Assembly: GCA_024734555.1 (NCBI GenBank)
Contig: JANPWX010000033.1
Span: 5,687,021 to 5,751,020 of the forward strand
DNA length: 64,000 nt
Direction of reading: 5' to 3'
Origin: Trochalopteron elliotii
Taxonomy: Eukaryota; Chordata; Aves; Passeriformes; Leiothrichidae
The translations under genes were made by a program, and so were the position numbers. A model generated the notes under the pieces. That model was not told where the DNA came from. It searched no databases and saw nothing but the letters and a program-made list of their open reading frames with translations. This document shows, piece after piece, positions 1 through 10,497 of the stretch (within the stretch, counting starts at the first letter, position 1; each line of letters begins with the position of its first letter).

Positions 1-1130
1 CAAGGGACAATGAGGGACAGCAAGGGACATTGAGGGACAGCAAGGGACACTGAGAGACAGCAAGGGACAATGAGGGACAGCAAGGGACATTGAGGGACAG
101 CAAGGGACACTGAGAGACAGCAAGGGACAATGAGGGACAGCAAGGGACATTGAGGGACAGCAAGGGACACTGAGAGACAGCAAGGGACAATGAGGGACAG
201 CAAGGGACATTGAGGGACAGCAAGGGACACTGAGAGACAGCAAGGGACAATGAGGGACAGCAAGGGACATTGAGGGACAGCAAGGGACACTGAGAGACAG
301 CAAAGGACACTGAGGGACACAGAGGGACAGCAAGAGACACTGAGAGACAGCAAGGGACATTGAGGGACAACAAGGGACACTGAGGGACAGCAAGAGACAC
401 TAAGAGATACTGTGGGAAACTGAGAGACACTGAGGGACAGCAAGGAACACTGCTGAGAGCCATCGAGAGACACTGAGGGACACCGAGAGACAGTGAGAGA
501 CACCCTGGGACACTGAGAGACACCGCTGAGAGCCACCACACGGCAAGAGCCACGAGACACTGAGAGATGCTATGGGACACCAAGAGCCACCAAGGGACAC
601 TGAGAGACAGTGAGAGACACCATGGGACACCAAGAGACACTGAGAGACTCCTCTGAGAGCCACCAGAGAGAGCCATCGCACACCAAGAGCCATCAAGAGC
701 CACCACAGAGATTCGCCACACACCATGAGACACCACTGAGAGCCACCAGACACTGAGAGCCACTGTGGGCCACTTAGAGCCACTGTGGGCCACTGAGAGC
801 CACCATGCACTGAGAGTCATTGAGAGCCACCACCTAGAGCCACCGTGCACTGAGAGCCACCACGTGCCGTGAGCCACTGAGGGTCACCACTGGGAGCCAC
901 CACCCATTGAGAGCCACCACTGAGAGCCACCACACACTGAGGGCAACTATGGGCTGTGAGCCACTGCAAGACACCACTAAGAGCCATCATGCACTAAAAG
1001 CCACCGTGAGCAGCCAAGAGCCACTGAGAGCTGCCATGAGCCACTGTGTGTTAGGAGACATTGTGCACCAAAAGCCACCAGGCATCAAGAGCCAGCACAC
1101 ACTGCGAGACACCATGCACTGAGAGCCACC
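1..1130. repeat. Higher-order minisatellite, 20-bp units in a 60-bp period
   Basis: Positions 1-300 are five identical copies of a 60-bp block. Each block is three variants of a 20-bp unit that differ only at a few bases. From 301 the units degenerate into GAGAGCCACCAC-type repeats that fade near 1130. The array runs off the window edge, so its full length is unknown. It lies in intron and has no coding meaning. Confidence 0.95.
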
Positions 1131-1321
1131 ATCTGTCAACATGAGGTCATTCCCCCTTGTCCTGTTCCCTGGGAGCAGAACCTGGCCCCTCCTGGCTGTC
1201 CCTTCCTGTCAGGGAGTTGTGCAGAGCCAGAAGGTCCCCCCTGAGTCTCCTTTTCTTCAGGCTGAGCCCCCACAACTGCTCCTCCCAGGAATTATTCTCC
1301 AGACCCTAAAAAAGCTTTCCT

Positions 1322-1474
1322 TCCATCCATCCATCCATCCATCCATCCATCCATCCATCCATCCATCCATCCATCCATCCATCCATCCATCCATCCATCC
1401 ATCCATCCCTCCATCCATCCCTCCATCCATCCATCCATCCATCCATCCATCCATCCATCCATCCATCCATCCAC
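1322..1474. repeat. (CCAT)n tetranucleotide microsatellite
   Basis: About 38 copies of CCAT run with two CCCT interruptions near 1407 and 1419. This length is usually polymorphic in populations. Confidence 0.97.
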
Positions 1475-2230
1475 CCAAACAGCTCTGGTTTTACCTCATT
1501 TTCCTCTTTTGGTCCCTTTTCCCACCTCCATGGGCTCTCCATGGACTGTGGCCCTCATTTTGTGTCCTGGGCTGAGGGAAGAGTGACCGGCCCATCTCTC
1601 CTTTCCCATTATTCCTGATTATCCCTGAGCAGGCTCCCATCACTAACGATCTATGAGCACTCTCAAGCTGTTCCACCCAATTCAGCCACCTCTGCCATTT
1701 AGTTTCTAACCAGGAGGGAAAGGGAGAGGGGACCAAGGGTGGCTGCAGACCACAGGTCACAGCTCAGAGAGTCACAGAGTCCCCTCAGCCTCCTTCAGCC
1801 TTTAATAAAGCTCAGGTGGATTTGCTGCCTGAGGCACAGAGCTGGGGATTTTATAATCAAACACATGTTCTGTGGTGTGAGGAGAAATGCTGGTTGTCCT
1901 GGAGCCAGAGAATGGAAGGACAGGGATGAGAGTAGCTGGGATGGTTTGGGTGGAGCGGCACCCAGATTTTATTTCCTCATGTTTAGGAATCCAATCCTTA
2001 AGTTTCCTCCTATTTAGGAACTTTATTCTCAGCCTTCTTATTTTTAGGAACCAGATATTAATGGCAGGAAGAACCTCCAGCATAAGCACATTACTCCTTC
2101 CCACGAAATTCCGTTTAAGCATCAATTCCTTGAGATTCAGGGCTGTTAGGCAAAGGAACAATTTTCCCCTCTCACAGAACCATGGAAAAGACTTCTAAAG
2201 ACCTTTTAAAAGACCTTTAGAGTCCTTTTA

Positions 2231-2322
2231 AAAGATCAAGTCCATTAACCCAGCACCATCAAACCATATCCATAAGTGCCACATCCACGTGGTCCCTGTC
2301 TGGAGGTGGGATGGCGACCACT
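2231..2322 (-). mobile_element. CR1 LINE 3' fragment
   Basis: The sequence follows the reverse complement of an avian CR1 tail: the AGATCAAGTCC start, ATTAACCCAGCACC, AAGTGCCACATCCACGTG, then a GGAGGTGGGATGGCGACC stretch. The copy is diverged and short. Confidence 0.65.
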
Positions 2323-3178
2323 TGGATCAGTTTTGGGCTAAAAGCAGTGGCTGCTGCTGGCTCTGAGCCCTGGAGCTTGGAGCTCACCCAGCAGGAATGC
2401 TGACTCCAGCCACAGCACCAAACCTTCGCTGGAAAACTGGGATGTGACCAGAGCCTGAACACATTTTCCTCTCCCTGAATGTCACAGGGATATCAGCACG
2501 GCCTTGGAGGACGGGCCTGGCTCTTGGGCATTGCGTCAAAGCCACCGCCAGGATCAGGAATATTTTGCCCCTTGCACGGTGCTCCTGAGCCAAGGGGGGA
2601 AGGCTGAGCCCAGCCCCGGCAGCAGCACAGGGAGGGGCCTTTGCCAGATGGCTTTCAGTGCTATCAAAGTGTTAAAAGTGATATGAGAAAAGCCCTGGCG
2701 CCGCAGATGTCTTCAAAATACCAGAGTCTCCTTGGCTGCCTGCTAAAATAACCTCCAGCATTGCAGGGCACGGGAACACGGGGAACAGGCTGTACTCGGA
2801 GCTCTTCAAACCCACAACAAAAGAGGCAGGAGAATGCTCTCTCCCACCACTGCATCCTTCCTTCCCAGCAGACACCAACCTCGCCTCCAGCTGGGGCTGG
2901 GACAGCCCGGGCTGTTAATGTTCCTTAAAGCTCTCAATTATCACTTCTAGGCTCTCCTTGCACGAGTCTTGCACTCAACACACTCTGCTTGGTGGCTTGG
3001 GAGAGGGGAAAGAGAATTAAAGGCTCTTTGTTCCCCCCAAAAAGGCTGAGGGAGGGTTGGAGGAGCTCGGGATTCTTCCCTGTGGCTCCTTCGCTGAGTT
3101 TTAGGGATGGAGAAATGGGAATTGGGGGCTGTGCCTGGCAGAGCTCCACCCTGGCACTTAAAGATCATCTCAAAGCCT

Positions 3179-3246
3179 GGAGGTCACACCCAGCACTCCT
3201 GGAAGTCACACCCAGCACTTCTGGAAGTCACATCCAGCACTCCTGG
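3179..3246. repeat. Short 23-bp tandem repeat, three copies
   Basis: Three adjacent copies of a unit with GGAAGTCACACCCAGCACT differ at one or two bases each. Confidence 0.85.
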
Positions 3247-3819
3247 TGCAGAACTGACCCTGGCTCAACCCTGCAGGAGTGGCTGAGTGGGAAGAAGGGC
3301 CTGGAAAGAGCTAGATCCATGGAAGTGAAGAGCTGGGCACTCACAGGGTCTCCAGGTCTGTCCTGAATCCCTCCCCAGCCCGTTTCCCTCAAGGGATGGA
3401 TGAGCAGCCTCTCCCCACCTTCCAGCCCTTCCCAGCTGTGAGCACACTTCTGGAAGAGACAAAACAATTCCAGGAGATTTGTTTAAAGCATTTTGGCATC
3501 CTCTGGGCTGAAATCCCTCTGTGGAGAGAGGACAGTGTAACTGCATTATTAATGACAACTCAGTCTAATCCCAGCTTTCAAAGAACCACCCCAGGCTACG
3601 GGAAAATCTCCTAAATCACTGAATTGGCTCAGGCATGTCACAGTTGGGACTGAGATTTGGGCCCTTCTCCTAAAAAAGACCCCAGCAGCAAGCAGGAGGA
3701 TCCAAACTGTGACTTCAACAGCTCTCCCGCTCCTTTCTTTCCCAATTCCAGCCTTCTGCAGAGCCTGGGTTTTTTATCTCAAGGTAAAAAACGCATTCTC
3801 CTAAAAAACCTTCATTAAT

Positions 3820-4060
3820 TTGCACAGCTCAGGATGAAGAGCAGTGATTTATTTGAAGTCCTTGCTGAACAACAGAACTGTTGGCAGTAACCTTGCCCCC
3901 CGTGCCAAGCTCCCGAGAGTTCGGAAGCGTCTGCCCGAGGCGGTTTCTATAAACAATCCACTCCTACCCTTTTGTGTGGTCCTTAAAAACAACAAAAATT
4001 AACAAAGGCAAGCCACCCAACCTCTCTGTCAAGCAACCTCTCCTGTGACCCTCCCCTCAA
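3820..4060. other. Candidate unique conserved-type intronic sequence
   Basis: This stretch has no recognisable repeat. It is enriched in AT-rich motifs (TTAATTTGCA, ATAAACAATCC, ATTAACAAAGG) around a CpG-containing core (GTTCGGAAGCGTC). Such makeup is often seen in conserved noncoding elements, but conservation cannot be judged from one sequence. Confidence 0.25.
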
Positions 4061-4961
4061 GCCAGGCTTGTTGTTTTTTTTCAGCAAATCCATCGCCAGG
4101 GTAAATATTTGTGTCCATGCAGATGCAAATAAACAGTTTTGGAAAACAGAGGCATTGAAAAGACCAAATGACGAGTTTGGCTTAAAGAGATTAAAAAATA
4201 GAAGCTGGATCTTTGTGACTTTTCACTGTTGCAGGGCTTAAGAGTATTTTGCAGCTTTTTAGCTCCAGCCACAAGGACTGAAAAAACATTTTATAAAATA
4301 GAAATCCAAGTGTTGCGTGTAATCACTGCTCCAGTGGGTGATTTATATGGGAGAAGAGATAAAACCTCACTGACTCTGCTGGGCTGGCTGCGTCTGTGCA
4401 GAGAAGATGGGACACAGGCATCAAACAGCTCCCCAAAATGCTCCCCAGATTGAATGGAGCCCCCAAATCTGCAGGAAAACTTGGCCCCACGTTTCTTCTG
4501 CACAGAGGAAAAGCCTGAGATGTGTGGCTCTGCCCTCCACACGTCCTCTGAGCACTGAACCTGCCGCTCCTCCTTGCCAAAAAGAAATTCAGAGGCTTCA
4601 GGGCCCATCAGAGCAGAACTGGAAGTGTCTGGTTCGAGTTCTTTCAGTACCTGCCTGTTTTAAATGTCTGAGTTTGCTTTATCTGGTGCTTCTCCCGCAG
4701 ATTCCACCTGCTCATCCTCTTTAAGGCACCATCTCCCAGCCCCTGGGGGTTCTCTGCTGGAGCTGGCAGCTCCAGCATTCACTGGAGGTATAAATCCCAA
4801 GGGCTGCAGAGCTCTAGGTTTGGGTGGGAAGAGTGGGAGCACCTCCAGGATATCACAAAGCACACGAGAACTCATATCCTGATTTTGTAACCACAGCAAA
4901 GAGGTCTCCAGCAGTAGCCTGGACCATCCATGATGGTAAATCCAAGGATTTACCTGTCCCA

Positions 4962-5272
4962 CCTCTGGCTCCAGCACACTCACAACGATCCCAATCCTTG
5001 AATTTACTCACAACTCCAGCACATTCACAATGATCCCAACCCTTGGATTTACCCACAGTTCCGGCACTCACAACAATCCCAATCCTTGGATTTACCCACA
5101 GCTCCAGCACACTCAAAACAATCCTAATCCTTGGATTTACTCACCTGGCTCCAGCACACTCACAAGAATCCCAACCCTTGGATTTACTCAGAGCTCCAGC
5201 ACACTCAGAACGATCCCAACCCTTGGATTTACCCACAGCTCCAGCACACTCACAACAATCCCAACCCTCAGC
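4962..5272. repeat. 45-bp minisatellite, about seven copies
   Basis: Units share CTTGGATTTACCCACAG and CTCCAGCACACTCACAA, mostly 45 bp with one shorter copy. Because 45 is a multiple of three, an apparent 15-residue repeat protein can be read on the plus strand, but it is a by-product. The array lies about 93 bases past the exon G donor. Confidence 0.93.
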
Positions 5273-5365
5273 GCCGCACAGGGCCACCAAAACCTCAGCT
5301 CCAGAGCCATTTACCCTTCTTCCAGCTACCCTAAACAAAACCCCCTCCAGCTTGTTTGCCCTTAC

Positions 5366-6143
5366 CATGCTCTCCCACCAGCTGCTGTAGCTTCCCGTAG
5401 GAATCCAGCCCCAAACTCCCGGGGCTGTTCCCCACGGCCACCGGAGAATTCCCGTTCTTCTTCCCTTTGCTCAGGGCGGTGGAGCCACAGGACGAGGGCA
5501 GGATGGTGGGGTAGTTCATGCTGCCGTGGCCGCCCAGCCCGGCCCCTTTGGTGGCCGTGGTGGCCTTGCAGCCCCCGGGGGGCCCCTCCACGTGGCAGTC
5601 GGCGTGGTAGATGCTGTGCACGGCGCCGGCGTCGGCGCGGGGAGCGGCGGGGCCCTGCGGCCCGGGCGAGGCGGGAGGGGGGAGCATCAGCTGCTGCCCG
5701 GGTTTCATCACCTGCAGCTCCAGCTGGCAGAGCTCAGGGTTGGCCCGGGGCCCCCGTGGGCTCCCGTTGCTGATGTGGTAGTGGTGGTGGTGGTGGTGGT
5801 GGTGGTGGTGGATCAGGTGGTGGATGGAGGTGATCCTCCTCCTGCTGCGCTGGCTCTGCCCGCCGCCGCCGCTGCTGTTGGGGTTGACTTTTTTGCGGCG
5901 TTTGCTCTGCCAGTTGTTGTAGAGGCGGATCGTCCTTCTCTTCACCTTCCTGAAGATGTGGCAGATGTACTTGAGCAGCTCCTCGTAGCAGCTGCCTGGC
6001 TCTGAGAAGCTGGCCAGGGTGCTGTCGTTGGACAGGTAGCGCGCCCGCTGCTCCTGCATCAGCTGGTTCTCCCGCTGCTTGGTCTCTGAGAACTGGGTGG
6101 CTATCACCACCAGGCACAGGTTAATCATGAAGAAGGAGCCAAC
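5366..6143 (-). CDS. CACNA1H: CACNA1H exon G: end of S6, gating brake and proximal I-II loop
   Basis: This 778-bp exon starts after TTTTTTCCCCAG, enters in phase 0 with Val-Gly-Ser-Phe-Phe and leaves after one base at ATG/GTAAGG. Residues 1-25 finish S6 ([15 protein letters not shown]). Residues about 30-80 form the helix-loop-helix known as the Cav3 gating brake, with [20 protein letters not shown] and the Cav3.2-type FRKVKRR. A basic Gly/Ser-rich stretch, a run of ten His codons (5781-5810) followed by YH, and a Pro-rich region come next. [18 protein letters not shown] and [11 protein letters not shown] follow. These are cytoplasmic and, by family knowledge, control closed-state stability and surface expression. 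The distal half ([17 protein letters not shown] onward) diverges from mammals. The open frame runs about 35 bases past the donor, but the strong GTAAGG and loss of homology place the border at 5366. Confidence 0.95.
5781..5810 (-). repeat. In-frame (CAC)10 microsatellite coding polyhistidine
   Basis: Ten consecutive CAC codons inside exon G encode ten histidines, flanked by His-His-Leu-Ile before and Tyr-His after. A His run here is a shared property of Cav3.1 and Cav3.2. The use of one codon throughout makes it a true trinucleotide repeat able to change length without shifting frame. Confidence 0.9.
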
Positions 6144-6895
6144 CTGGGGAAAAAACAGGGAGAGGAGTCAGCAGGTGTGAAGGTTCTTTTTTTCCTCACC
6201 AAGGTTGTGATTAATACATGGGAGACGTCGGTTTCGTGTTCAGACTTGGTATTTATTATTTCTTACCTATTTACAGACTCACCAGCCACGAGCTTTAACT
6301 AGCAAGTTAGAGAAATGAGGTAAAAGGGAGTGCTTCTAACTCTTTCCAAGGTTATTTAAGTGCTAATCACCCAATAACAAGATGACACCTCTATTATTTA
6401 TGTTTCTGACCCAATAACGACCACCCAAGGCCCACAGTGCTGACCTTTTCACCCAATTACAGAAAACCACCCAAACCCCTGAAGAAGAAGGAAGAAGAAG
6501 TGAGGAAGAAGGACTCAGACAACGCCCAAAGCTCTCCATCCTGACTCACATGCATTACCAGACCCTAAAACCCCAAGTCTCAGTTTCCAGAACTCCAAGG
6601 AACAGGGATTGCAGGGAGCCAGGGGAGCTCCCAAATCCCAGGGTCTGCTCACCAAATGTGCTCTCACCTCCAAAGAAATGAGGCTCCCCCTGTCACATTG
6701 AGGAGGTTAAAGGAGGAAAAGTTTGGACTTTTTTTGGCACAGATACATGCAGGTGAAGACCAAGAGTGGGAGGGCAAGAGTGAGGGAAAGCTCTGAATCC
6801 TGAACCCTGCCTGGCTCTTCCCTGTGGAAAATAAACAGGGAATGACTTCACCCCCCAAGGACAAGGAAAAGGAGAATCTCCCAGGTCATACTTAC
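6144..6895 (-). other. CACNA1H: Intron between exons F and G
   Basis: This is the shortest intron in the window, about 750 bp. Its exon-G-proximal half is an LTR in the same orientation as the gene. The exon-F-proximal part shows no recognised element. Confidence 0.9.
6205..6545 (-). mobile_element. Endogenous retrovirus LTR, same orientation as the gene
   Basis: Read on the minus strand, the segment has TTAAATAACC, then a stretch ending in AATAAATACCAAGTCTG (polyadenylation signal at 6252-6257), and a U5-like end. It resembles solo LTRs of songbird endogenous retroviruses from memory, but the family name is not certain. No viral coding sequence accompanies it. Confidence 0.6.
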
Positions 6896-6988
6896 TATGA
6901 TAAGCAATATAAAATATATAAAATTGTAAAAAGAGTGTGCATCCATCACGTAATACATGATGTCCACCCATCCTTCCAGGGTTATCAC
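6896..6988 (-). CDS. CACNA1H: CACNA1H exon F: selectivity filter and start of segment S6
   Basis: This 93-bp exon has 31 codons and is in phase 0 on both sides. It lies between CTGCAG and ATA/GTAAGT. It encodes [18 protein letters not shown] followed by [13 protein letters not shown]. The Glu of TLEGW is the domain I residue of the Glu-Glu-Asp-Asp selectivity ring that gives T-type channels their calcium preference. The rest is the descending pore loop and the start of the S6 gate helix. Because the exon is a multiple of three, skipping it would remove the filter of one domain without shifting the frame, presumably giving a dead subunit. No longer M-initiated frame covers it, and it was found by translating between splice signals. 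MYY rather than MYF favours Cav3.2 over Cav3.1. Confidence 0.95.
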
Positions 6989-8437
6989 CTGCAGGGAGAT
7001 AGAGAAACAAGAGTGTGAGGACAAAAGTCACCCATAAAGTTATTAAATATCAATTTTCCCATAGTGCCAGGTACCCATCACTCCAAGAAACTCTTGGGAT
7101 CCATCCAGAACTCCCAGTTGGTTTGGGAGAGAAGGAATGTGTGGCCAAAGGAGTGGCCTGAGGTTCCTACAGGAATCTGGTACAATGAAAACCCTGAGAC
7201 ATTCAAATAAACCACCTGAAACACTGGCTCTGAGGCAAAGAAATTCCAAGGAGGGATTACAACCCCAACAAAAAATCTCCTTTCCCTGTAGAGATCTGGA
7301 GTTTTACCTAAAGCTGCTGGTTTTGTAATGTAAACCCAGAAAATTCCCACATTTTTAACTTCATTTTGTTTCTGCAAACCCAATTTCCCTGTGAATTCCT
7401 CCTGGCTCAGCATTCCAACTGCACCAGCACTATCATAGTGGGAGAGCATCTGAATGGAAGAGAGGCTTTAATTAAATGTAGACTTGATTTAAGGCTCGTT
7501 TTCTCAGCCTTCCTGCCACTAAAAAAAGCAGCTGAGGGTTTAATTAACACCGCCCAGGCTGTGTGCAGAGCAAAGTGAGCTCTTCCACGTAATTTACACT
7601 TTTTATTTAGATAAAACACCCCAAATTTCCAGTGCTGGCTCGCTACTAGGGCTGAAATTCCATCCTGGAATTCCAATTTCCACCACAATCCGAGCTCCTG
7701 TCTGAACTCACTCCTGGTGACATCCCCCACTCACCCTTATGTGAGCCTGGGAGGTCCTGGCAAACCCCACAACTGCACCTGCCCCCAGTTTTAGCGGCAT
7801 CATTCCTGATTTAAGGGATTTTCCTTCCCTTGAGGGAAGGAATTGCTGTGGGAAGAGAAGATTCAGAGGATTTTCTGCCTGGTGTGCCCCCAAAAGCTGA
7901 TCCATAAACCCCTGGCTCCCGAGGCAATGAATAAAACCCTGCAGGGAAATCAGGCACGAATCCATGAATTCCCTGGATTTTTTTTTTCTCAAGGCACAGA
8001 AGGAAACTCCTGGATGTGGATCTTCAGGACATGCCCACATGTTCACACAACCATCAGAACCCACACAGCAGCTCAGGGCTGCTGGAAGGGAAATGCTGCC
8101 TCTTGGGGATTTCTCACCCTCAATTCAAAATGCTGATGTTTTCCCAGCCAGTTTTCCAAGCTTCTTCCCATGTGGAAGCTCATGGAGGTTCACCCCCACT
8201 GGGTGAGGAGGCAGCACAGCTAAACCCAACCAACCTTATCTGCCAAGGAGGAGGTAATTTGTGAAATTTGTCTCTGCAGCTGTTTCCCCGTGTCAGGGTT
8301 GTTGAAGGCTGGCAGGAATCAGGTCTGACACATTTTACAAACTGCTCCCACCTCTCCCGTTCCTCCTCACATCCATCAGCTGTTCTTCCACATCCCACCC
8401 TCGCTGAGCAGCCAGCACTCAGCAAAGCTTTGCTTCC

Positions 8438-8710
8438 CAGAATTCCGGAATTCCAGAATGGTTGGAAAGGACCTTAAAGCCCATCCATCCCACCCTTGCC
8501 ATGGCAGGGGCACGTCCCACCATCCCAGGCTGCTCCAAACCCCATCCAGCCTGGCCTTGGACATTTCCAGGGATCCAGGGGCAGCCACAGCTTCTCTGGG
8601 AATTTCATCCCAGCCTCTCCCCACCCTCACAGGGACGAATTTCTCTCAAAAATCCCATCTAACCCTGCCCTCTTGCCAGCTTAAAATCACTGCCTCTTGT
8701 CCTGCCACAA
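8438..8710 (-). mobile_element. CR1 LINE 3' end
   Basis: This is a good match to the avian CR1 3' region in reverse orientation. It has GGTTGGAAAGGACCTTAAAG, CCATCCAGCCTGGCCTTGGA, GCCACAGCTTCTCTGGGAAT, and the TTTAAAACC/CCTCTTGTCCT end. Confidence 0.88.
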
Positions 8711-10129
8711 AAAAGTGGGTTTAACAAAACCCCAGAGAATTCTTTTCTCCTCATTAACCCCAGAAATCAGTCCATGGCAGGTTTTATCCCCGTTTTTCCC
8801 TGTGGTGCAGTGATTCCCATGGAGTGGGAAGGGGTTAAGCTGCCCTGGGTGTTCATCCGTGAGGAGCAGCCAAGCAATCAAACCCCTCCTGCCCTTTCCT
8901 GCCTCTCCCTGAACACATTTATAGAGGACAAAGTCCTTTTGGGGCAGCTCCCTTGTCTGGGAGGGCTCTGTGCACAGCTGAGCCTCCCACAGGGTCACGG
9001 GAGAACAGAGGGATCACGTCAGGAGGTGACACAAGGTGACACCAAACCTCTGCCTCTCACCCAGGAATTATTTCCTTTGTGCTGTCCAGCTTCCCTCTGC
9101 ATGCACAGGAGGTTCTCCAGCCATTCCCACTGAGGGATGAAAAACCAGCCCAGGGACCCCAAGAATATGGGATGCACCTCTACACTGGGTTTGGGTTTAG
9201 CTGGAAATCCTCAAATCGAATGAATTAAACCCATTAAACAGAGAGGGGAAAAAAAAAAAAAGAAGAAAAAAAGACGCTGAGGGTGTCTGAGCCAACACTG
9301 AGGGCCAACCAAGCCTTGGAAGGATATTTTTGTTGCATGAGAGGCAGCATTTCCCACAGGAATCAATCAACACCCCCTGTTCCTCCTCTGGAGGGTGCAA
9401 AATGCTCGATGAATATTCCAGGTGTAATGAGGATTTGTGCTGTTTACTATTCACTTATAAAGCAGGGGGATACAGGAGGGACAAAGGGACCACTGGGGTT
9501 TGTCCCTGGTCGGGGGATTCATTCCTGGCCTCCCAGGGGAGGATTCCTGGGCTGCCAGGATCCTCCTGGAGAGAGAAGAGGCGGCTCCCAGACACCCGGA
9601 GGCGTTTTTAATCTGAGCTCTGAGGGAATGCAGGACAGCACATGCACAGCCACCTGCAGGGGCTGCGCCTCTTCCAGCTTCATCCCTGCCCCATTCCTGC
9701 TCCCAAAGACTTTCCAAGGTCATTCTTCCCTGATCCAAGAGCTCTCAGCAAGTCCCTGGTGGAAATGGGAACCAGAGCACCAGGACTTGCCAACAGCTGC
9801 TTTATAAACCCCCAGCTAAAGCCCTAAACTGGTTTTGGGACCCAAACAAAGGCACCTGCACAAGGTTTGCTGCTGCTCCACACACTTGAATCCCATCCAT
9901 TCCTCCTCAGAGAGGCTGAACTTGTGGCTGCCCCATCCCTGGAAATGTTCCTGATGCCTAAAGTTTTATCTTTCATGTTTTTCAGGTTCTGTGCTGCCCA
10001 GGGGTGCAGTTCTGAGCTCACATTCAGTGTCACTCAGCTCTGCACTGAGCAGGGACACAAAACAAATCCTTTTCCTGCTGCACACCAAGGACAACTGGGA
10101 CAAGTTTTCAGGCCCAAAAGCACAAACAA

Positions 10130-10395
10130 GGGTGACTGAAGAAGGAAAACAAGGATAGGGCCTCACAACCCAAAGCTGTAATGGGGCAATTAAACCCCAA
10201 GATGCAAATGGACCAAAACTTATAAAAGTGTGAGACTTCATAGCTGCCCGTCCATTTTGTGACCATTTTGTGTCCACCTTGTGTGTAGCCCTGGCCAGGC
10301 TCTTGTACTGCCCAAGGTGTGTCCTTAAAGGCCTTTCAATAAATACCCACTTTATTCTCCAGCTCCATCCAGCCTCTGTTCCAGCTCAGCCTTCC
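10130..10395 (+). mobile_element. Endogenous retrovirus LTR, opposite to the gene
   Basis: This looks like the promoter and R/U5 part of an LTR. A TATAAAAG box at 10221-10228 is followed about 110 bases later by AATAAA at 10338-10343 and a short tail. No viral genes are nearby. A CR1 fragment follows directly. Confidence 0.6.
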
Positions 10396-10407
10396 CAAGG
10401 CATCATT

Positions 10408-10497
10408 CCAGGCCAGGTTGGATGGGCTTGGAGCAGCCTGGGGGTGTGGAAGGTGCCCCTGTCCAAACTGGATGGGCTTTTTCCCAACCCAAACCCC
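10408..10497 (+). mobile_element. CR1 LINE fragment
   Basis: A short forward CR1 piece has GGCCAGGTTGGATGGGCTTG, GAGCAGCCTGG and a tail resembling the 3' end. Confidence 0.7.

Larger units (their letters stand above)
1..5365 (-). other. CACNA1H: Intron after exon G (3' part cut by window edge)
   Basis: This intron follows the GTAAGG donor and no further CACNA1H exon was recognised in it. It holds a 45-bp minisatellite close to the donor, a CR1 fragment near 2231, a short 23-bp array near 3179, a tetranucleotide array near 1322 and the large 20/60-bp array at the edge. About 3820-4060 is free of recognisable repeats and rich in ATTA-type motifs. Nothing else was identified in the remaining stretches. 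Confidence 0.8.

Noticed and set aside
1..300. CRISPR-like regular repeat spacing
   Set aside because: There are no unique spacers; all 20-bp units are variants of one sequence, and the window is a vertebrate nuclear genome.
5030..5773. 247-residue plus-strand open frame with 15-residue repeats
   Set aside because: It is the 45-bp minisatellite read in frame and then the antisense of exon G. No splice, promoter or domain evidence supports it.
5734..6117. Minus-strand Gln/Pro/His-rich frame overlapping exon G
   Set aside because: It is a shifted frame over a confirmed coding exon whose real frame matches CACNA1H.
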